Notes: generated by a model from the sequence alone, not told the origin. A stretch of 64,000 nt of DNA from Alectryocaccobium sp964389285 (GCA_964389285.1 CAYMCZ010000005.1:62001-126000); one strand, 5' to 3'. Numbered from the stretch's first letter, positions 26,098-36,103 are shown. Numbers and translations: made by a program.

Positions 26098-28593
26098 TTG
26101 AGTTTTGGGAAAAAAGGCATTCAGGACAAACTTGAAAAGATTGAATCCGGAAAGGCCAGGACAGGCAATAAAATAAGGACATCTTTGCTGCTGGCGATCA
26201 TGGTTGCCCTTATTGCGGTGGCTGTTATCGGTTTCAGCTTTATTGTAGGCGCATATAACGGTATTGTTGACGGAGTACCGTCTGTTTCCGATGTAAATAT
26301 CATGCCAAACGGTTACGCTACGTTTATTTATGATTCCGACGGCAATATGATGCAGCAGCTGAATGATGCGGAGGGAAACAGGATAGCCGTATCTATAAAC
26401 GAGATACCCCTTGATATGCAGCATGCCATAGTTGCCATAGAAGATGAGCGTTTTTACGAGCATAACGGTGTCGATACACAGGGCATGATAAGGGCTTTGG
26501 CTGTCGCGGTTTCCACAGGGTTTTCAAGGACGGAAGGCGCCAGTACGATCACGCAGCAGCTTCTCAAAAACAACGTGTTTACCAACTGGACGAATGAATC
26601 TAAACTGGAGAGTATCACAAGAAAAATCCAGGAACAGCATCTTGCCGTAGAACTGGAAGAAGCTCTTGCGGCGGAAGGCATCGACGCAAAAGCCATTATT
26701 CTTGAGAATTACTTAAACACGGTCAATTTCGGAGCGGGATGCTACGGGGTTCAGTCGGCGTCCCTTAAATACTTCGGAAAGCCGTCTTCCGAGCTTTCCC
26801 TGTCTGAATGTGCGGTTCTTGCCGCAATTCCCCAGAACCCTACCAAATGGAATCCCATCAGACATCCGGAGTTTAATTCAGAACGCCGTGAAACCGTATT
26901 AAAGAAAATGCTGGATCAGGGTTATATAAGCGAAGAAGCTTTTAACGAAGCCATGGCGGACGATGTATATTCCAGGATTTCCGAAAACAATTCAGGCGAT
27001 TCTCTCGTGGAACCCTATTCATATTTTGTGGATGAACTTATAAGCGAAGTTGAAAACGATCTTATAGAAAAACTCGGATATACCGAGATACAGGCTGAAA
27101 ATGCCCTTTACAGCGGCGGCTTAAGAATATATACCACCGTTGACCAGAATATTCAGCATATCATGGAGGAGGAATTCTCAAACGAAGATAATTTCCCTAA
27201 TGAAGCCACGCTCGTGCTCGACTGGGCGCTGACGGTGGATCACGCAAACGGAGAGCGTATAAACTACAGCCGGGAAATGATGCAGGTGTTTTTCAGACAG
27301 AGCGATCCCGACTTTGACCTTGTGTTCGATACCGAAGAAGAGGCCAGATCATACGTAGAGCAGTATAAAGCGTCTGTTATAGGTGAAGGTGATGAAATAG
27401 TTGCCGAAAGATTTTCGGTGACTATGCAGCCTCAGGCCGCCATGGTCGTCATGGATCAGAATACGGGTTATGTAAAAGGCATTATCGGCGGAAGAGGAAC
27501 AAAAACCGCCAGCCTTATACTCAACAGGGCTACGAACTCTTACAGGCAGCCCGGTTCTACATTTAAGATACTCTCTACCTACGGACCCGCTCTGGATTTA
27601 GGGAAGATCAATCTGAATACGACCGTGGAGGACGGAGAGTTTTTCTACGACGACGGTACGCTGGTTCATAATGCTGACGACAGCTATCACGGCTATGTAA
27701 CCATCAGAAACGCCATTATAAACTCATATAATATTGTCGCGGTTAAAGTGTTGACTGAGATAACCCCGCAGACCGGTTTTGACTATCTGCTGAAGCTGGG
27801 ATTCTCGCAGCTTATTAACGATACCTCATGGGATGTTATTCAGCCGCTTGCGCTCGGCGGTATCACAAAGGGTGTGAGTACCGAAGAACTGACGGCGGCG
27901 TATGCGGCTATCGCAAACGGCGGCAAATACAACAAGCCAATATATTATACCAAAGTCATGGACCAGTACGGAAAGGTGATTTTGGAAAATACTCCTTCCG
28001 AGGAAAAAGTGTTCAAGGACAGTACCGCTTATCTTCTGACAAGCGCAATGACAGACGTTGTGCGCATGGGAACGGGCGTGGATTTCCAGCTTAACGGCAT
28101 GACGCTTGCGGGAAAGACCGGTACCACCACCTCGTACAGAGATCTTGTGTTCGCAGGCTTCACGCCGTATTATACCGCCGCAATATGGGCCGGATATGAC
28201 GTTGCCGCGGTTCTTCCGGAGGATCAGCGAAGTTATTATAAGGTTCTTTATACAAACGTAATGAACCGTATTCATGAGGGGCTTGAAGATAAGGAGTTCG
28301 AAATGCCCGAATCCGTCGAAAAGGTTTGGATTTGCGCTGAATCCGGAAAACTGGCCGGAGAGGGGTGCTCTGCTTATCAGGAATACTTTGAGACAGGAAA
28401 GGCTCCGACGAGAAGATGTTACGAGCATGTTCCGACACCGACTCCCACGCCGACGCCTACACCTACGCCGACTCCCACCGAGACGCCTAAGCCCTCTGTT
28501 GAGCCCGGGGACGAAGGCGGAGATGCGCCGGACGGGCAGGATACGGATGATCACGAACATCAATATGATCCGGATGTGGAATATGATGACTGA
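26098..28593 (+). CDS. Class A penicillin-binding protein (bifunctional glycosyltransferase/transpeptidase)
   Basis: 831 aa peptidoglycan synthase of the PBP1a type. Membrane anchor ~28-52; glycosyltransferase (GT51) domain with EDERFYEH (114-121) and STITQQLLKN; transpeptidase domain with SxxK at Ser487-Lys490 (STFK), SYN (543-545) and KTGT (673-676). A (Thr-Pro)n tract at ~778-796 leads into an acidic Asp/Glu/His tail, both presumably outside the cell. Start TTG at 26098 behind AGGAGGG. A TATAAT -10 lies at about 26050, without a good -35 hexamer. Confidence 0.95.
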   Translation: MSFGKKGIQDKLEKIESGKARTGNKIRTSLLLAIMVALIAVAVIGFSFIVGAYNGIVDGVPSVSDVNIMPNGYATFIYDSDGNMMQQLNDAEGNRIAVSINEIPLDMQHAIVAIEDERFYEHNGVDTQGMIRALAVAVSTGFSRTEGASTITQQLLKNNVFTNWTNESKLESITRKIQEQHLAVELEEALAAEGIDAKAIILENYLNTVNFGAGCYGVQSASLKYFGKPSSELSLSECAVLAAIPQNPTKWNPIRHPEFNSERRETVLKKMLDQGYISEEAFNEAMADDVYSRISENNSGDSLVEPYSYFVDELISEVENDLIEKLGYTEIQAENALYSGGLRIYTTVDQNIQHIMEEEFSNEDNFPNEATLVLDWALTVDHANGERINYSREMMQVFFRQSDPDFDLVFDTEEEARSYVEQYKASVIGEGDEIVAERFSVTMQPQAAMVVMDQNTGYVKGIIGGRGTKTASLILNRATNSYRQPGSTFKILSTYGPALDLGKINLNTTVEDGEFFYDDGTLVHNADDSYHGYVTIRNAIINSYNIVAVKVLTEITPQTGFDYLLKLGFSQLINDTSWDVIQPLALGGITKGVSTEELTAAYAAIANGGKYNKPIYYTKVMDQYGKVILENTPSEEKVFKDSTAYLLTSAMTDVVRMGTGVDFQLNGMTLAGKTGTTTSYRDLVFAGFTPYYTAAIWAGYDVAAVLPEDQRSYYKVLYTNVMNRIHEGLEDKEFEMPESVEKVWICAESGKLAGEGCSAYQEYFETGKAPTRRCYEHVPTPTPTPTPTPTPTPTETPKPSVEPGDEGGDAPDGQDTDDHEHQYDPDVEYDD

Positions 28594-28622
28594 TTAGTCT
28601 AAAACCTGATATGTTCAAAACA

Positions 28623-28682
28623 GGGCTGTCGCACTTATGCAAACTGAATGAATATTCATGAAACTGCATAAAGCGACAGCCC
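28623..28682. terminator. GCTGTCGCA-type hairpin between convergent genes
   Basis: Outer arms 28623-28641 and 28665-28682, with core GGGCTGTCGC and GCGACAGCCC, plus an inner perfect palindrome ATGAATATTCAT (28648-28659). It sits between the converging PBP and 5-formyl-THF cyclo-ligase genes. Poly-T is weak on both sides, so the terminator role is likely but not certain. Confidence 0.7.
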
Positions 28683-28704
28683 ACATAATATAATATCCAG
28701 ACAT

Positions 28705-29316
28705 TTAATTAGCGTTCTTCGGATACCATCCGGCTTCGGTCACGGTTTTATCCGGCTTGAAATCATGTTCATCAGTGATAACCCTGTCGATCTTTTGTCT
28801 TTCGTAGGCAACCGTGATAGAAGCCGCGTTTGTGCATTTGGGCAGAAATCTGTCATAATAACCCTTGCCTCTGCCAACACGCCTGCAGTCGGGATCAAAG
28901 GCCGTACAGGGAACGATAACCAGATCTATCTTTTCAGGCTCCACAACCTCGCCTTTATCGACTACAGGCTTTCTGATCCCGTATTTTTCATCTGTCTCCA
29001 TAGAGTCTTCGCCCTCGCCGGGGATAACCGCGATCATTGAGCCGTCTTCATACCATACGGGGAAGGCGACTTTTTTTTCAAGCATGGCCGCTGTATTATT
29101 TATTATCGAGACATCCACTTCGTCGTATGCCGGCAGATAAGAGAGGATTATATTTGCCCTCAGAAAATCCTGATCATACATCATCAGCAGGGTAATCATG
29201 TTGTCGTTCAGTTTTTTTTCATCGGCGGAAAGCTGGTTTCTGCCGTAGAGTCCGGCCTTGCGCTGGATTTTTTTTAATTCAACGATCTTTTCAGGTGTCA
29301 GGCTTTCGTTATGCAT
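28705..29316 (-). CDS. 5-formyltetrahydrofolate cyclo-ligase
   Basis: ATP-dependent conversion of 5-formyl-THF to 5,10-methenyl-THF. The family hallmark RRVGRGKGYYDRFL and the upstream LPAYDEVD are present. 203 aa, typical. GGAGGAATATATT precedes the ATG at 29316, and a consensus promoter lies at 29376-29404. Between promoter and gene is a 7-bp inverted repeat (GATAAAT/ATTTATC) that could be an operator. Confidence 0.93.
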   Translation of the reverse strand: MHNESLTPEKIVELKKIQRKAGLYGRNQLSADEKKLNDNMITLLMMYDQDFLRANIILSYLPAYDEVDVSIINNTAAMLEKKVAFPVWYEDGSMIAVIPGEGEDSMETDEKYGIRKPVVDKGEVVEPEKIDLVIVPCTAFDPDCRRVGRGKGYYDRFLPKCTNAASITVAYERQKIDRVITDEHDFKPDKTVTEAGWYPKNAN

Positions 29317-29375
29317 AATATATTCCTCCGGGTGATAAATCGATAATATTTATCAATCATTAAACTTATGCAGAT

Positions 29376-29404
29376 ACTATAGTCCAGAAGCGGCTATATT
29401 GCAA
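29376..29404 (-). promoter_or_regulatory. Sigma-A-type promoter for 5-formyl-THF cyclo-ligase
   Basis: Minus strand: -35 TTGCAA (29404-29399), 17-base spacer, -10 TATAGT (29381-29376). Confidence 0.75.
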
Positions 29405-29540
29405 GCTTTTGATTAAACGGCGCAATTGACTGTAAATTTATAACAGCAGCTTTATTTTTTGAAAATGCTGTGATACAATTCAAATCAGACTGAACGTCAG
29501 GTGTTTAAATATTTGATTTTTTTTACTGGAGGAAATAATT

Positions 29541-30368
29541 ATGAGTTCAAGCTGTAATGGTGACTGCGCCGGCTGTAAGAGCGATTGTGACAGCAGGCAG
29601 GAGACAGAAAGCCTTATTGAAGCGCAAAACACTTATTCGGACATTAAAAAAGTTATCGGTGTCGTAAGCGGAAAGGGAGGTGTCGGCAAATCCCTTGTAA
29701 CGGCGCTTCTTGCATCAGGGGTCAGAAGAAAAGCCAAAGAGGTTGCCGTTCTTGACGCGGATATAACCGGTCCGTCGATCCCCCGGCTCTTCGGCATAAA
29801 AGATAAAGCAAAGGCCGATGAGAGAGGACTGCTCCCCGAAAATTCCGATTCCGGAATAGAGATTATGTCGGTCAATCTCCTTCTTGAAAACGAAGAAGAC
29901 CCTGTGGTGTGGAGAGGGCCTGTCATTGCCGGAGCGGTCAAACAGTTCTGGACAGATGTCGCATGGGGTAAGGTGGACTATATGTTCGTGGATATGCCCC
30001 CCGGCACCGGCGATGTGGCGCTTACTGTTTTTCAGACGCTGCCTGTTGACGGCATAATTGTGGTAACTTCTCCCCAGGAGCTTGTCGAGATGATAGTGGG
30101 AAAGGCCGTAAAGATGGCCAAACTTATGGATATCCCCGTAATAGGGCTTGTCGAAAACATGTCTTATTTCGAGTGTCCCGACTGTCATCAGCGTCATGAT
30201 ATTTTCGGAAGAAGCCGCGCGGAGGAAATTGCCGCAAAATACGGCATCGAAGAGACGGCCAGGATTCCGATTGATCCGACTCTTGCAAAGGCGTGTGATG
30301 CGGGAGCGATTGAGCATCATGAAAACGACTATTTGAAAGAGCTGGTTGAAAAAATAATTACAATGTGA
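29541..30368 (+). CDS. Mrp/NBP35 family P-loop ATPase (iron-sulfur carrier)
   Basis: 275 aa. Deviant Walker A GKGGVGKS (~44-51), then DADITGPSIPRLFG, VDMPPGTGD and LVENMSYFECPDC, the CxxC that bridges a 4Fe-4S cluster between two subunits. An extra N-terminal cysteine cluster (CNGDCAGCKSDC, ~5-16) resembles that of NBP35-type members and may hold a second cluster. The likely role is Fe-S cluster assembly or transfer. GGAGGAAATAATT precedes the ATG. The ~220-base gap upstream holds the divergent promoter at 29376-29404 and no clear rightward promoter. Confidence 0.92.
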   Translation: MSSSCNGDCAGCKSDCDSRQETESLIEAQNTYSDIKKVIGVVSGKGGVGKSLVTALLASGVRRKAKEVAVLDADITGPSIPRLFGIKDKAKADERGLLPENSDSGIEIMSVNLLLENEEDPVVWRGPVIAGAVKQFWTDVAWGKVDYMFVDMPPGTGDVALTVFQTLPVDGIIVVTSPQELVEMIVGKAVKMAKLMDIPVIGLVENMSYFECPDCHQRHDIFGRSRAEEIAAKYGIEETARIPIDPTLAKACDAGAIEHHENDYLKELVEKIITM

Positions 30369-30383
30369 AACGGAGAGAAGATT

Positions 30384-31403
30384 ATGAAAAATATTGACTG
30401 GGGAAATCTTGGTTTCGGGTATTTTAAGACGGATTACCGCTATGTTTCTGATTTCAAGGACGGAAAATGGGATGAAGGAAAGCTTATTGAGGATGACATG
30501 ATAACCATTTCCGAATGTGCCGGAGTCCTTCAGTATTGTCAAACCTGTTTTGAGGGTCTTAAGGCATACAGGACGCAGGACGGCAGCGTAGTGGCTTTCA
30601 GGCCGGATCTTAACGAAAAAAGACTTCATGACAGCTGTGAACGTCTGTGTATGCCCACGCTTCCCGAAGGAAGATTTCTGGAAGCCGTGGACATGGTCGT
30701 TAAGGCAAATATCGATTATGTACCCCCTTTCGGGTCGGGAGCTTCTCTTTATATACGTCCTTATATGTTCGGCTATGATGAAGTATTAGGTGTTAAAAGC
30801 GCAAAGGCGTTTCAGTTCCGTATGTTTGTATCTCCCGTAGGTCCTTATTTTAAAGGCGGTGCAAAGCCCATCACGATCAGGATATGCGACTACGACAGGG
30901 CCGCGCCGCACGGTACGGGACATATTAAAGCGGGTCTTAATTACGCCATGAGTCTTTATGCGATAGAGGAGGCACACAGTCTCGGATACAGCGAAAACAT
31001 GTACCTTGACGCGGGAAGCCGCACAAAAGTCGAAGAGACGGGGGGCGCGAATTTTATTTTTGTTACAAAAGACAATAAAGTCATAACCCCTAAATCCGAC
31101 AGTATACTTCCATCCATAACAAGAAGATCGATTCTTCATGTTGCGAAAGAATACCTCGGGCTTGAAACACAGGAAAGAGAGATATTTGCAGCGGAACTGC
31201 CGGATTTTGCGGAATGCGGTCTTTGCGGCACTGCCGCCGTTATTTCTCCGGTTGGCAAAATCGTAGATCACGGCAGGGAAATATGCCTTCCGTCAGGCAT
31301 GGAAAAAATGGGGCCGGTCACACAAGAGCTTTATGACACACTGACGGGAATTCAGATGGGACGACTGAATGCTCCGGAGGGATGGATAAGAAAAATCCAA
31401 TAA
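30384..31403 (+). CDS. ilvE: Branched-chain amino acid aminotransferase
   Basis: PLP-dependent class IV transaminase for Leu/Ile/Val. 339 aa, the longer type related to mitochondrial BCAT. Seen: CFEGLKAYR, YIRPYMFG, GHIKAGLNYA with the presumed PLP lysine at 182, EETGGANFIFV, and GTAAVISPVG. CGGAGAGAAG precedes the ATG. Only 15 bases from the Mrp gene and 10 from the decarboxylase, so likely co-transcribed. Confidence 0.94.
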   Translation: MKNIDWGNLGFGYFKTDYRYVSDFKDGKWDEGKLIEDDMITISECAGVLQYCQTCFEGLKAYRTQDGSVVAFRPDLNEKRLHDSCERLCMPTLPEGRFLEAVDMVVKANIDYVPPFGSGASLYIRPYMFGYDEVLGVKSAKAFQFRMFVSPVGPYFKGGAKPITIRICDYDRAAPHGTGHIKAGLNYAMSLYAIEEAHSLGYSENMYLDAGSRTKVEETGGANFIFVTKDNKVITPKSDSILPSITRRSILHVAKEYLGLETQEREIFAAELPDFAECGLCGTAAVISPVGKIVDHGREICLPSGMEKMGPVTQELYDTLTGIQMGRLNAPEGWIRKIQ

Positions 31404-31413
31404 GATTTTATGT

Positions 31414-32868
31414 ATGGGTATAAAAAATACAAGACTGCCTCTTGCGGAAGCGCTTGATGCATTTGCCGAAAATAAGCCCTCATATTTTTGTACTCCGGGA
31501 CACAGATTTGAACAGGGAGTACCGTCCGGTCTTTCTGGTCGTTTTGGAAAAGATGTATTCAAATATGACCTTACCGAAACTTATACTTTGGACGATCTTT
31601 ACAGGCCAAAGGGTGCCATAAAAAAAGCTCAGGATATGGCCGCAAAGCTTTTCGGAGCAAGACACAGCCGTTTTCTTGTAAACGGCACGACTTGCGGGAT
31701 TCAGGCTATGATGACGGCCTGCGTTTCAAATGGAGATAAGATCCTCATAAGCAGAAACGCTCATTACTCATGCGTGTCGGGGCTTGTGATTTCAGGTGCT
31801 TCTCCTGTATGGATGCTTCCTCACTCTGACGAAGCGCGGGGGATATTTACCTGTGTTTCGCCGGAAACGGTTCGTGAAAACCTTGAAAAACATAAAGATA
31901 TCAAAGCGGTAACGATAGTCTCCCCGACCTATTACGGAGATATTTCCCGCATCAGGGAAATATCCGATCTGTGTCATGAAAAAGGGATTCCCCTGCTGGT
32001 TGATGAAGCTCACGGAGCTCATTTGTATTTTTCGGAAAGGGCGCATGACGGAGCGATAAAAAACGGAGCAGATGCCGCAAGTATGAGTATTCATAAAACA
32101 CTCGGCAGCCTGACTCAAAGTTCAATGCTTCATCTGAAAAGTGATCTTATGGATATCGGCGATATCGATTCGGCTCTAAGGCTGCTTATGAGTTCTTCGC
32201 CTTCTTATCTTTTGATGGCTTCGCTTGATGCGGCCAGGGCGCAAATGCAGGAATGCGGCAGAGAACTTTACGGCAGGGCGGCATATCTCGGAAATCTTTT
32301 ATCTGAAAAAATAAAAAAGATTGACGGAGCGGAAGTGTACGAGGGAGACTGCTCCGGATACAAAGATCCGACCAGAGTTGTATTTTCGTTCAACAAAATC
32401 GGCATTTCCGGCATTGACATCTCAGATAAACTATATCATGATTACAATATATGTATCGAAACGGCGGACCGGATCAACGCTGTTGCGATCGTTACATTCG
32501 GAAACGATATTTCGGATATCGAAAAGCTCGAAAACGCATTAAAAAGCATTGCCTTTTCGCGCAATAGAACCGAAATGTATGATGATTTATCTTATAAAAC
32601 AATAACGGATCTGCCTTTGCCCGTAATGCGGTATACTCCGAGAGAAGCATATTTTGCCGAACATGAGCTGATACGGCTTGAGTCGGCCGCGGGCAGGATA
32701 GCCGCCGAAAGCATATCGCCTTATCCGCCGGGCATACCGATAATATGTCCGGGTGAAATTATTACCCATGAGATATATGAAATATTAAGATTCTGTCAGA
32801 AAAACCTTATTCCGGTCCATGCTTCCGGAACACATGAAAATGAAAAAATATTGGTATTAAAACAGTAG
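31414..32868 (+). CDS. Orn/Lys/Arg decarboxylase-family PLP enzyme (aminotransferase class I fold)
   Basis: 484 aa. Seen: TPGHRFEQGVPSG, NGTTCGIQAMM, LVDEAHGAH (195-203) and the PLP-lysine motif SIHKTLGSLTQSS (Lys228), typical of the SpeA/YaaO-type arginine/lysine/ornithine decarboxylases of Firmicutes. The C-terminal domain has PYPPGIPIICPGE. Exact substrate cannot be read; lysine to cadaverine or arginine to agmatine are both possible. The start has only a weak ribosome-binding site. Immediately followed by argS. Confidence 0.9.
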   Translation: MGIKNTRLPLAEALDAFAENKPSYFCTPGHRFEQGVPSGLSGRFGKDVFKYDLTETYTLDDLYRPKGAIKKAQDMAAKLFGARHSRFLVNGTTCGIQAMMTACVSNGDKILISRNAHYSCVSGLVISGASPVWMLPHSDEARGIFTCVSPETVRENLEKHKDIKAVTIVSPTYYGDISRIREISDLCHEKGIPLLVDEAHGAHLYFSERAHDGAIKNGADAASMSIHKTLGSLTQSSMLHLKSDLMDIGDIDSALRLLMSSSPSYLLMASLDAARAQMQECGRELYGRAAYLGNLLSEKIKKIDGAEVYEGDCSGYKDPTRVVFSFNKIGISGIDISDKLYHDYNICIETADRINAVAIVTFGNDISDIEKLENALKSIAFSRNRTEMYDDLSYKTITDLPLPVMRYTPREAYFAEHELIRLESAAGRIAAESISPYPPGIPIICPGEIITHEIYEILRFCQKNLIPVHASGTHENEKILVLKQ

Positions 32869-32881
32869 GAGCATTTTAATT

Positions 32882-34648
32882 ATGCGGATATTAACAGACA
32901 TTATCGGAGATGAAGTTTCAAAAGCATTTGAAGCCGCCGGTTATGACAAAAAATACGGAACGGTCACCGTATCAAACAGGCCGGATCTTTGTGAATTCCA
33001 ATGCAACGGAGCAATGGCAGCGAAAAAGGAGTATCAAAAAGCGCCGAGAGATATCGCGGCGGATGCTGCCTTAAAGCTTGAGGGCGGCAATGTATTTGAA
33101 AACGTTGATATAGCAGGCCCGGGTTTTTTGAATCTCAATTTAAAAAATGATTTTTTAGCGGATTATCTGAATCAGATGTCACAGGATAAAAAAACCGGAG
33201 TCGGAACCGTACAGACCCCTTTGACCGTCATTGTGGATTATGGCGGACCGAATGTGGCAAAACCGCTGCATATCGGACATCTCAGAGCTGCCATAATCGG
33301 GGAAAGCATTAAAAGAATCGGACGCTTTTTAGGTCATAATATGATAGGAGACGTTCATCTCGGGGATTGGGGACTCCAGATAGGGCTGATAATCTCCGAA
33401 ATCAGCGAACGAAAAGGCGATCTTCCTTATTTTGACAAAGATTTCATCGGTGAATATCCCAAAGAAGCTCCGTTTACGATAGCCGAGCTTGAAGAAATAT
33501 ATCCGGCGGCAAGCGCCCGTTCAAAAGAAGACGAAGAGTTCAGAAAAAAAGCTCTTGAAGCTACGTTTGAGCTGCAGAACGGAAGAGCCGGCTATATCGC
33601 TCTCTGGAATCATATCATGAATGTTTCCGTTAATGATCTCAAAGAGAATTATAAAAAACTTAACGTGGATTTCGAATTATGGAAAAAAGAATCCGATGCG
33701 CAGCCATATATTCCCGATATGATTAACATGATGAAGGAAAAAGGTTATGCGTATGAGCATGACGGTGCGCTGATAGTGGACGTGAAAAAGGATACCGATA
33801 CAAAAGAAGTACCTCCCATAATATTGCTTAAATCAGACGGTGCCTCGCTTTATTCGACGACGGATCTTGCGACCATAGTTGAGCGCGTAAAGCTTTTTGA
33901 TCCCGACAGGATAATTTATGTCGTAGATAAACGTCAGGAAATGCATTTTATCCAGGTCTTCAGATGCGCCGTAAAGACGGGTCTGGTAAAGCCGGAAGTA
34001 AAGCTTGAGCACCTCGGTTTCGGAACCATGAACGGCAAAGACGGCAAACCTTTTAAAACGCGGGACGGCGGAGTAATGCGTCTTGAGGTTCTGATAGACG
34101 ACATCAAAGAAGAAATGCTCAAAAAGATTGTTGAAAACAAGGGCACAAAGGATCCGGACACGGAAAAGACCGCTCAAATTGTAGGTCTCGCAGCTTTAAA
34201 ATACGGCGATCTTTCAAATCAGGCCACAAAGGATTATATCTTCGACATTGATAAATTTACTTCTTTTGAGGGCAATACCGGGCCGTATATTCTTTATACG
34301 ATTGTACGTATCAAGTCGATTTTGGAAAGATTTACCTCAAACGGAGGTGATATTTCGGAATGTTCCATACAGGCGCCCTTATCCGAAAGCGAGAAATCTC
34401 TGATGCTTCAGACGGCCTCTTTTAATGCTGCGGTTCAAAGCGCCTACGAAGAAAGCGCGCCTCATAAAATCTGCGCTTATATCTACGCTCTGTCAAATAA
34501 ATTCAATCATTTTTATCATGAGACAAAGATACTCACGGAGCCGGATGAAAACAAAAAGAAAGGCTGGATAGCGCTTCTTGATCTCGTCCGCAGGGTTTTG
34601 GAAAATAGTATAGAAATGCTTGGATTTTCCGCGCCTGATAAGATGTGA
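32882..34648 (+). CDS. argS: Arginyl-tRNA synthetase
   Basis: Class I synthetase, 588 aa. N-terminal Add1 domain, HIGH motif (~128), then KDGKPFKTRDGG in place of KMSKS as usual for ArgRS, and the C-terminal DALR anticodon-binding domain (KFNHFYHETKIL). AGGAG precedes the ATG. The TGA lies 35 bases before the CPBP protease start. It follows a decarboxylase that may use arginine, but the adjacency could be coincidental. Confidence 0.97.
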   Translation: MRILTDIIGDEVSKAFEAAGYDKKYGTVTVSNRPDLCEFQCNGAMAAKKEYQKAPRDIAADAALKLEGGNVFENVDIAGPGFLNLNLKNDFLADYLNQMSQDKKTGVGTVQTPLTVIVDYGGPNVAKPLHIGHLRAAIIGESIKRIGRFLGHNMIGDVHLGDWGLQIGLIISEISERKGDLPYFDKDFIGEYPKEAPFTIAELEEIYPAASARSKEDEEFRKKALEATFELQNGRAGYIALWNHIMNVSVNDLKENYKKLNVDFELWKKESDAQPYIPDMINMMKEKGYAYEHDGALIVDVKKDTDTKEVPPIILLKSDGASLYSTTDLATIVERVKLFDPDRIIYVVDKRQEMHFIQVFRCAVKTGLVKPEVKLEHLGFGTMNGKDGKPFKTRDGGVMRLEVLIDDIKEEMLKKIVENKGTKDPDTEKTAQIVGLAALKYGDLSNQATKDYIFDIDKFTSFEGNTGPYILYTIVRIKSILERFTSNGGDISECSIQAPLSESEKSLMLQTASFNAAVQSAYEESAPHKICAYIYALSNKFNHFYHETKILTEPDENKKKGWIALLDLVRRVLENSIEMLGFSAPDKM

Positions 34649-34682
34649 CAGGTCAGATAAAGTCGCAAATGAAAGGCAAAAC

Positions 34683-35390
34683 ATGACTGAAAATCACGGA
34701 ATTTCGAAGGGCAGGATGTTCTGGGAGATGTTTAATCCCGCATTATTCTTTTTGCTATGCATGTTTCTTTGTACGCTGTTGGTGCAGATGATTTATACCA
34801 GTATAGCGCTTCAAAACAAAGACATACTCGGGATATATCAGAGCGCGACTCAGTCGGCCCTTGCTGCCGGTATAGTATACTATTCGGTAACGATATTTCT
34901 TAAAAGAAAAACCGTAATATACGATAAATTCAAATACGGGCACAAATCGGAAAAACTTCCGATTCCTTTTCTTGTGCTTTACGGAGCCGGGATTTACGGG
35001 GTTGCGCTTATTGCCGACAGATTGATTGAGATAAGCGGCCTGACAAATATCTTTTCCGGATACGACACCGCCGTAGGCATGACAATGACAGGGCAGTCTC
35101 CGATTGTTATGATATTGGCTGTCGTAATTCTCGGGCCGATAGCCGAAGAGATTATTTTCAGATGGATGATCTTTGGAAGGGTTCGCTTTTATCTGGGTAA
35201 AAAACGTGCGATAATTATTTCATCCCTGCTTTTCGCCCTGTTTCACGGCAATATGATCCAATTCATATTCTGCACCGTAGTCGGGATCGCCCTGGCTTTT
35301 GTTTATGACCGGACGGGAAATATTTATCTGTGTGTTATAGCGCACATGGCTATAAATTTTACGGGTGTTATTCCGTTTTTGCAGATTTAA
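34683..35390 (+). CDS. CPBP-family intramembrane metalloprotease (CAAX/Abi type)
   Basis: 235 aa, about seven membrane helices. The three glutamic-type protease motifs are present: EEIIFRW, FALFHGN and AHMAINF. Bacterial members process or protect against peptides and are often bacteriocin self-immunity or regulatory proteases; no bacteriocin gene is visible nearby. The open frame begins at 34620 inside argS, but ATG 34683 with AAAGG upstream is the likely start. Confidence 0.88.
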   Translation: MTENHGISKGRMFWEMFNPALFFLLCMFLCTLLVQMIYTSIALQNKDILGIYQSATQSALAAGIVYYSVTIFLKRKTVIYDKFKYGHKSEKLPIPFLVLYGAGIYGVALIADRLIEISGLTNIFSGYDTAVGMTMTGQSPIVMILAVVILGPIAEEIIFRWMIFGRVRFYLGKKRAIIISSLLFALFHGNMIQFIFCTVVGIALAFVYDRTGNIYLCVIAHMAINFTGVIPFLQI

Positions 35391-35449
35391 ACAGGCAAAT
35401 TTTGCCTGACTGTTGCAGTAAATTTTTAAAACTATGAAAGGAGATTTGT

Positions 35450-36060
35450 ATGAACATATGTGTTTACGGCGCGGCCGGTTCAAAGATTGACGCTGTTTAT
35501 ATTGAGGCGGTCGAACTTCTGGGCGAAGAGATCGCCGCAAGAGGACATACGCTCGTATACGGCGCGGGAGCCAGCGGACTCATGGGCGCCGTGGCAAGAG
35601 GAGTTAAAAGAGGCGGCGGTAAAGTAATAGGCGTAATACCTGCGTTTTTCAAAGAAGAAAGGATCGAAGCCATATTTGAGGACTGCGATCAGCTCATTTT
35701 CACGGAAACGATGCAGCAGAGAAAAAAACCATGGAAGATCTCGCGGACGCATTTATAGTATGTCCGGGAGGAATCGGAACCATGGAAGAGTTTTTCGAGA
35801 CGCTTACCCTAAAACAGCTCGGAAGACATTCAAAACCCATAGCGCTTTTCAATATTGAAGATTTTTTTGACCTTGTGGAAATGTTTATGTACAAAGCCAT
35901 TTCCAAACGATTTATTAAGGCCAACTGCGATCTTTTATATCTTTCATTTACGGACACCGAACAGATGTTTGATTATATAGAACACAGCAAAGGCTCTTAC
36001 GGTTTAGGTGTACATGACTTTAAGGATGGCGGTTTCAGCGATGCAAACATGGCAAAATAG
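35450..36060 (+). pseudogene. LOG-family Rossmann protein (TIGR00730-like), frameshifted
   Basis: The first frame (35450-35758) gives NICVYGAAGS and GAGASGLMGAVARG, ending soon after TETMQQRKK. The second (to 36060, ATG 35731) starts MEDLADAFIVCPGGIGTMEEFFE, with the phosphoribohydrolase signature PGGIGTxEE. Adding one A to the A7 run at 35722-35728 reads MQQRKKTMEDLADAF, the usual spacing of MxxRKxxM in this family. The intact protein would be about 203 aa and would be a nucleoside-5'-monophosphate phosphoribohydrolase (cytokinin-activating LOG type; its bacterial role is unclear). AAAGGAGATTTGT precedes the ATG. Confidence 0.87.
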
Positions 36061-36103
36061 TCAGGATATGCCAAAAAAACATTAAAAACAGGGTTTTGAA
36101 TAC

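Noticed and set aside
28430..28500. Short direct repeats of ACNCCNACN
   Set aside because: They encode the Thr-Pro tract of the penicillin-binding protein, not a CRISPR array or tandem element.
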